This document shows, in pieces, positions 61,961-64,000 of a stretch of 64,000 nt of DNA. The stretch spans positions 116,629,049 to 116,693,048 of the forward strand of contig CM043953.1 in the NCBI GenBank assembly GCA_014529385.2, given 5' to 3'. The DNA is from Adiantum capillus-veneris (taxonomy: Eukaryota > Streptophyta > Polypodiopsida > Polypodiales > Pteridaceae). Below the pieces are notes generated by a model, which worked only from the letters and a program-made list of their open reading frames with translations, was not told the DNA's origin and did not search any database. Each line of letters begins with the position of its first letter. Position 1 is the stretch's first letter. The position numbers and the translations under genes were made by a program.

Positions 61961-64000
61961 ATTGTGAAATCCACTTTTGCATCACTAGATTGTGAAGAAT
62001 GCAAAATCGGTTGATTTTAGCCTCTAGATCTTCCGTCATCTTCTTCTCAACACCGAGATTGCACATGACAATCCCAGATATGCGCTCATCATCTATGGTT
62101 CGCCATAGCGTGTCCCGGGCTTTATCAAATCCGTCTAGCCACTCTCCAATGTACACTAGGGACTCTGATACCAACCAACCTTCTGCCATGCTACCCTCCG
62201 GACGTGCCTTTTGACGCACATATCCCTTAAGCGTTTTCATGAAACGTTCTAAGAAGAACATCCATCTGGAATGAACTGTGCCAGCTATTTCCACCTCATC
62301 AACTATGTGAACAAGAAGATGCACTTGAATGGTTAGCATTGTAGTAGGAAAATGTTTCTCAAACATGCACACAAGCTCCGCAGCATTTAGTTTGGCGAAT
62401 GGTATGGAGTCTACGTTGATCTCCTTTTGTGAGATCCATTGCACCAGCTTTGCAAGTTTGTAGATTGTGTTACGAATGTCGAGAGACAAACATCCCTCAA
62501 TGGCAACCGGTAAAATAAACTATAAAGTATGTGCAGCAATGATATTAAAGTCCACATTTTATGCAATGATATTAAAGTACACTATGAACGTACCTGACAC
62601 ATTTTATGCCAATCGTGTGACTTCAAACCGGTAAGCTTTCCTTCTTTAGTAAAACACGTTCGGAGCGAGTGCATTACGCCAGTGGGGGTCCGCAAAGATC
62701 GAATGGTCTCTTTTACTTTGCGTTCTTGGGCTCCTGTGAAAATCCATGGTGCTTTAGGGAGTTTTATCGATCCATCAGACGCTGTTTGCGGCCAATATTG
62801 CTCCATACGATCCACATTTCTAAGGTCAACTCTGGCTCCCAAAGTATCTTTCTTGCCGGTCAGATGGTCCCATAGTAGATTACCCACATTCTTGAATATG
62901 TGCATTGGATCGAGCAAGTGATTGATCATAAGTCGGGGCCAGTATGGTAACTCGTACCATAGAGATAGTCTCTTCATCCCTGGAGGCAATCCGTCATCGC
63001 ACATCTCCTTCTGCTCTAACCATGCTTGTGCAGACATCCTTGGTGGCTCTCTTCCCAAAAATCCATCGCGTAACACATGATTCTCTGGAAGATACGCTTG
63101 ATGACCTTCGTAGATTTGCTTCTTCAGTGAGGGTGCCCTACGTGCATTCAGTCTAGGTCCACATGTGACACATGCTCTGTATCCGCTTGTTTGAAGCCCT
63201 GCATGTATACACATGATAATAGATCAACTATGGGAAAAAACAAGGTTTACAGTGTCTGAGTGAGGAGTGTCAATAGATCACCTGAGCATTCTGTTAGCCC
63301 TGGATAGTCATGCATGGTCCACATTAGAATGCCTCTGATCAAAGCATTTCGTCGTCCTGTGTGTCGGCTCATATCCACCACCTCTATGCCAATCCACAAT
63401 TGTTGTAGCTCTTCCAATAGTGGACGAAGATACACATCTATATTCCCCACTTTATATCGCCCTGGCACAATCAAGCTTAGCCATAGGTGCCCCTTCTTCG
63501 TAGTCAACCACGGGGGAATGTTGTAGTTGACGATGACAACGGGCCATACAGTGTAAGATGTTGATCTTTGACCAAATGGATTTATGCCATCCATAGCCAG
63601 GCCTAAGCTCAAATTTCGAGCTTCCCTGGCAAAATCCGACCATGTTCCATCTATATGTTTCCAGGCTATGCAATCTGCAGGAATTCGTAGCACACCATCC
63701 GAAGATTTATTCTCCTCATGCCATGATGCTAGGGCGGCCATGGACTTACATTCGAAGAAATGCTTGATGCGAGGAAGCAGAGGAAAATGTCGCAAAACCT
63801 TTTGTGGAATTTTTGTCCCGTGGAGATCTACTCGATATCTTTCGGAATCACATTTCGGACACTTCTCCATGTCTATGTATTCCTCTCTGAAAAGAATGCA
63901 GTCATTAGGACAAGCGTGGATAGAATTGTAATCCATCCCCAAGTTTCGCAAAATCTTTCTTGCTTCATCTCGGGAATCTGGCATCACATTGTCAGCTGGT
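61866..64000 (-). CDS. CACTA TNP2-like transposase, 5'-partial in window
   Basis: Three exons read right to left. Exon one (to 63282, open at the window edge) has SIHACPNDCILFREEY, MEKCPKCDSERYR, VLRHFPLLPRIKHFF and GLAMDGINPFGQRSTSYTVW, then PPWLTTKKGHLWLSLIVPG and RRNALIRGILMWTMHDYPG. These are hallmarks of the tnp2 transposase family. A GT-AG intron of 83 bp (63199-63281) leads to exon two (62594-63198; RACVTCGPRL, LPYWPRLMINHLLDPMHIFKN, GLKSHDWHKMCQ). A 74-bp intron (62520-62593) leads to exon three with the DUF4218-like part (LPVAIEGCLSLDIR, VHLLVHIVDEVEIAG, RWMFFLERFMKTLKGYVR, RPEGSMAEGWL). No stop breaks these exons until TGA at 61866-61868. Confidence 0.9.
62520..62593 (-). other. intron in CACTA transposase (74 bp)
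   Basis: Donor CAG|GTACGT and acceptor TATAG|TTTATT. The phase-0 join links HKMCQ to FILPVAIEG. Confidence 0.8.
63199..63281 (-). other. intron in CACTA transposase (83 bp)
   Basis: Donor CAG|GTGATC and acceptor ATGCAG|GG. Joining keeps the frame from TECSG into LQTSGYRACVTC, a continuity expected in TNP2 proteins. Confidence 0.8.

Larger units (their letters stand above)
60541..64000 (-). mobile_element. CACTA (En/Spm-type) transposon, one end plus transposase gene, runs off the window
   Basis: CACTACAAGA at 60541 is the conserved CACTA terminus. Just inside lie repeated GTCGCT words. The rest of the element in the window is a minus-strand, intron-containing transposase gene with TNP2, DUF4218-like and Transposase_24-like parts. 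The other terminus and the gene start lie beyond 64000. Confidence 0.92.

Noticed and set aside
1-64000. tRNA or rRNA genes
   Set aside because: No cloverleaf-like A and B boxes or rRNA segments were recognised; the TGGTATCAGAGC and TGGCGCCG strings are primer sites of retroelements.

Overview
The window is transposable-element-rich nuclear DNA from a plant. The evidence is Ty3/gypsy elements with tRNA-Asp-type primer sites, a copia element with an initiator-Met-type primer site, a CACTA transposon with TNP2 and Transposase_24 domains, and many AC/GT and AG/CT microsatellites. I see no convincing host gene, tRNA or rRNA. The species cannot be read from the sequence; a large-genome plant such as a fern is only a guess.

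Layout. 1-2704: microsatellites and unassigned DNA. 2705-3889 (-): integrase/RNase H end of a dead gypsy element, cut by the 5' LTR of element A. 3890-13515 (+): element A, with LTR, PBS, a long leader, broken gag, and RT-RNase H. Its leader holds a set of near-perfect palindromes and a 1.7-kb foldback. Its protease appears deleted and its 3' end is lost at a dispersed repeat (R1). 13516-19818: R1, unassigned DNA, a second foldback cluster and microsatellites. 19819-39749 (+): element B, a 19.9-kb relative of A with two 957-bp LTRs and a perfect 5-bp target duplication (CTCTT). It carries gag and protease-like sequence but no RT, RNase H or integrase. B2 (24430-33200, +), an 8.8-kb Tat-like gypsy element with both LTRs, sits inside its gag.

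39758-48950 (-): Copia-1, a decayed copia element split by Copia-2 (41510-46934, +). Copia-2 is nearly intact, with matching CTTCA duplications and only two in-frame stops. 49505-56078 (+): element C, a 5'-truncated, heavily mutated Tat-like element with a 2.06-kb 3' LTR. 56079-57170 (+): Copia-3, a fragment of the Copia-1 family. 57168-57411: second copy of R1, inverted relative to the first. 57514-60540: unassigned DNA. 60541-64000 (-): one end and most of the transposase gene of a CACTA element running off the window.

How the parts relate. The elements record a series of nested insertions. By eye, the LTR pairs differ by about 5% in B, and by about 0.9% in B2 and in Copia-2, which fits B2 being younger than B. 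A and B share a conserved leader. Their most striking feature is a set of about 24-bp palindromes at corresponding positions. Both families keep an ACGCGT core, but the arm sequences differ between A and B while remaining self-complementary. This paired change suggests that the symmetry is functional, either as a dimeric protein site or an RNA hairpin, and it is the best candidate for an undescribed system here. A and B have also lost complementary parts of pol, so both look non-autonomous.
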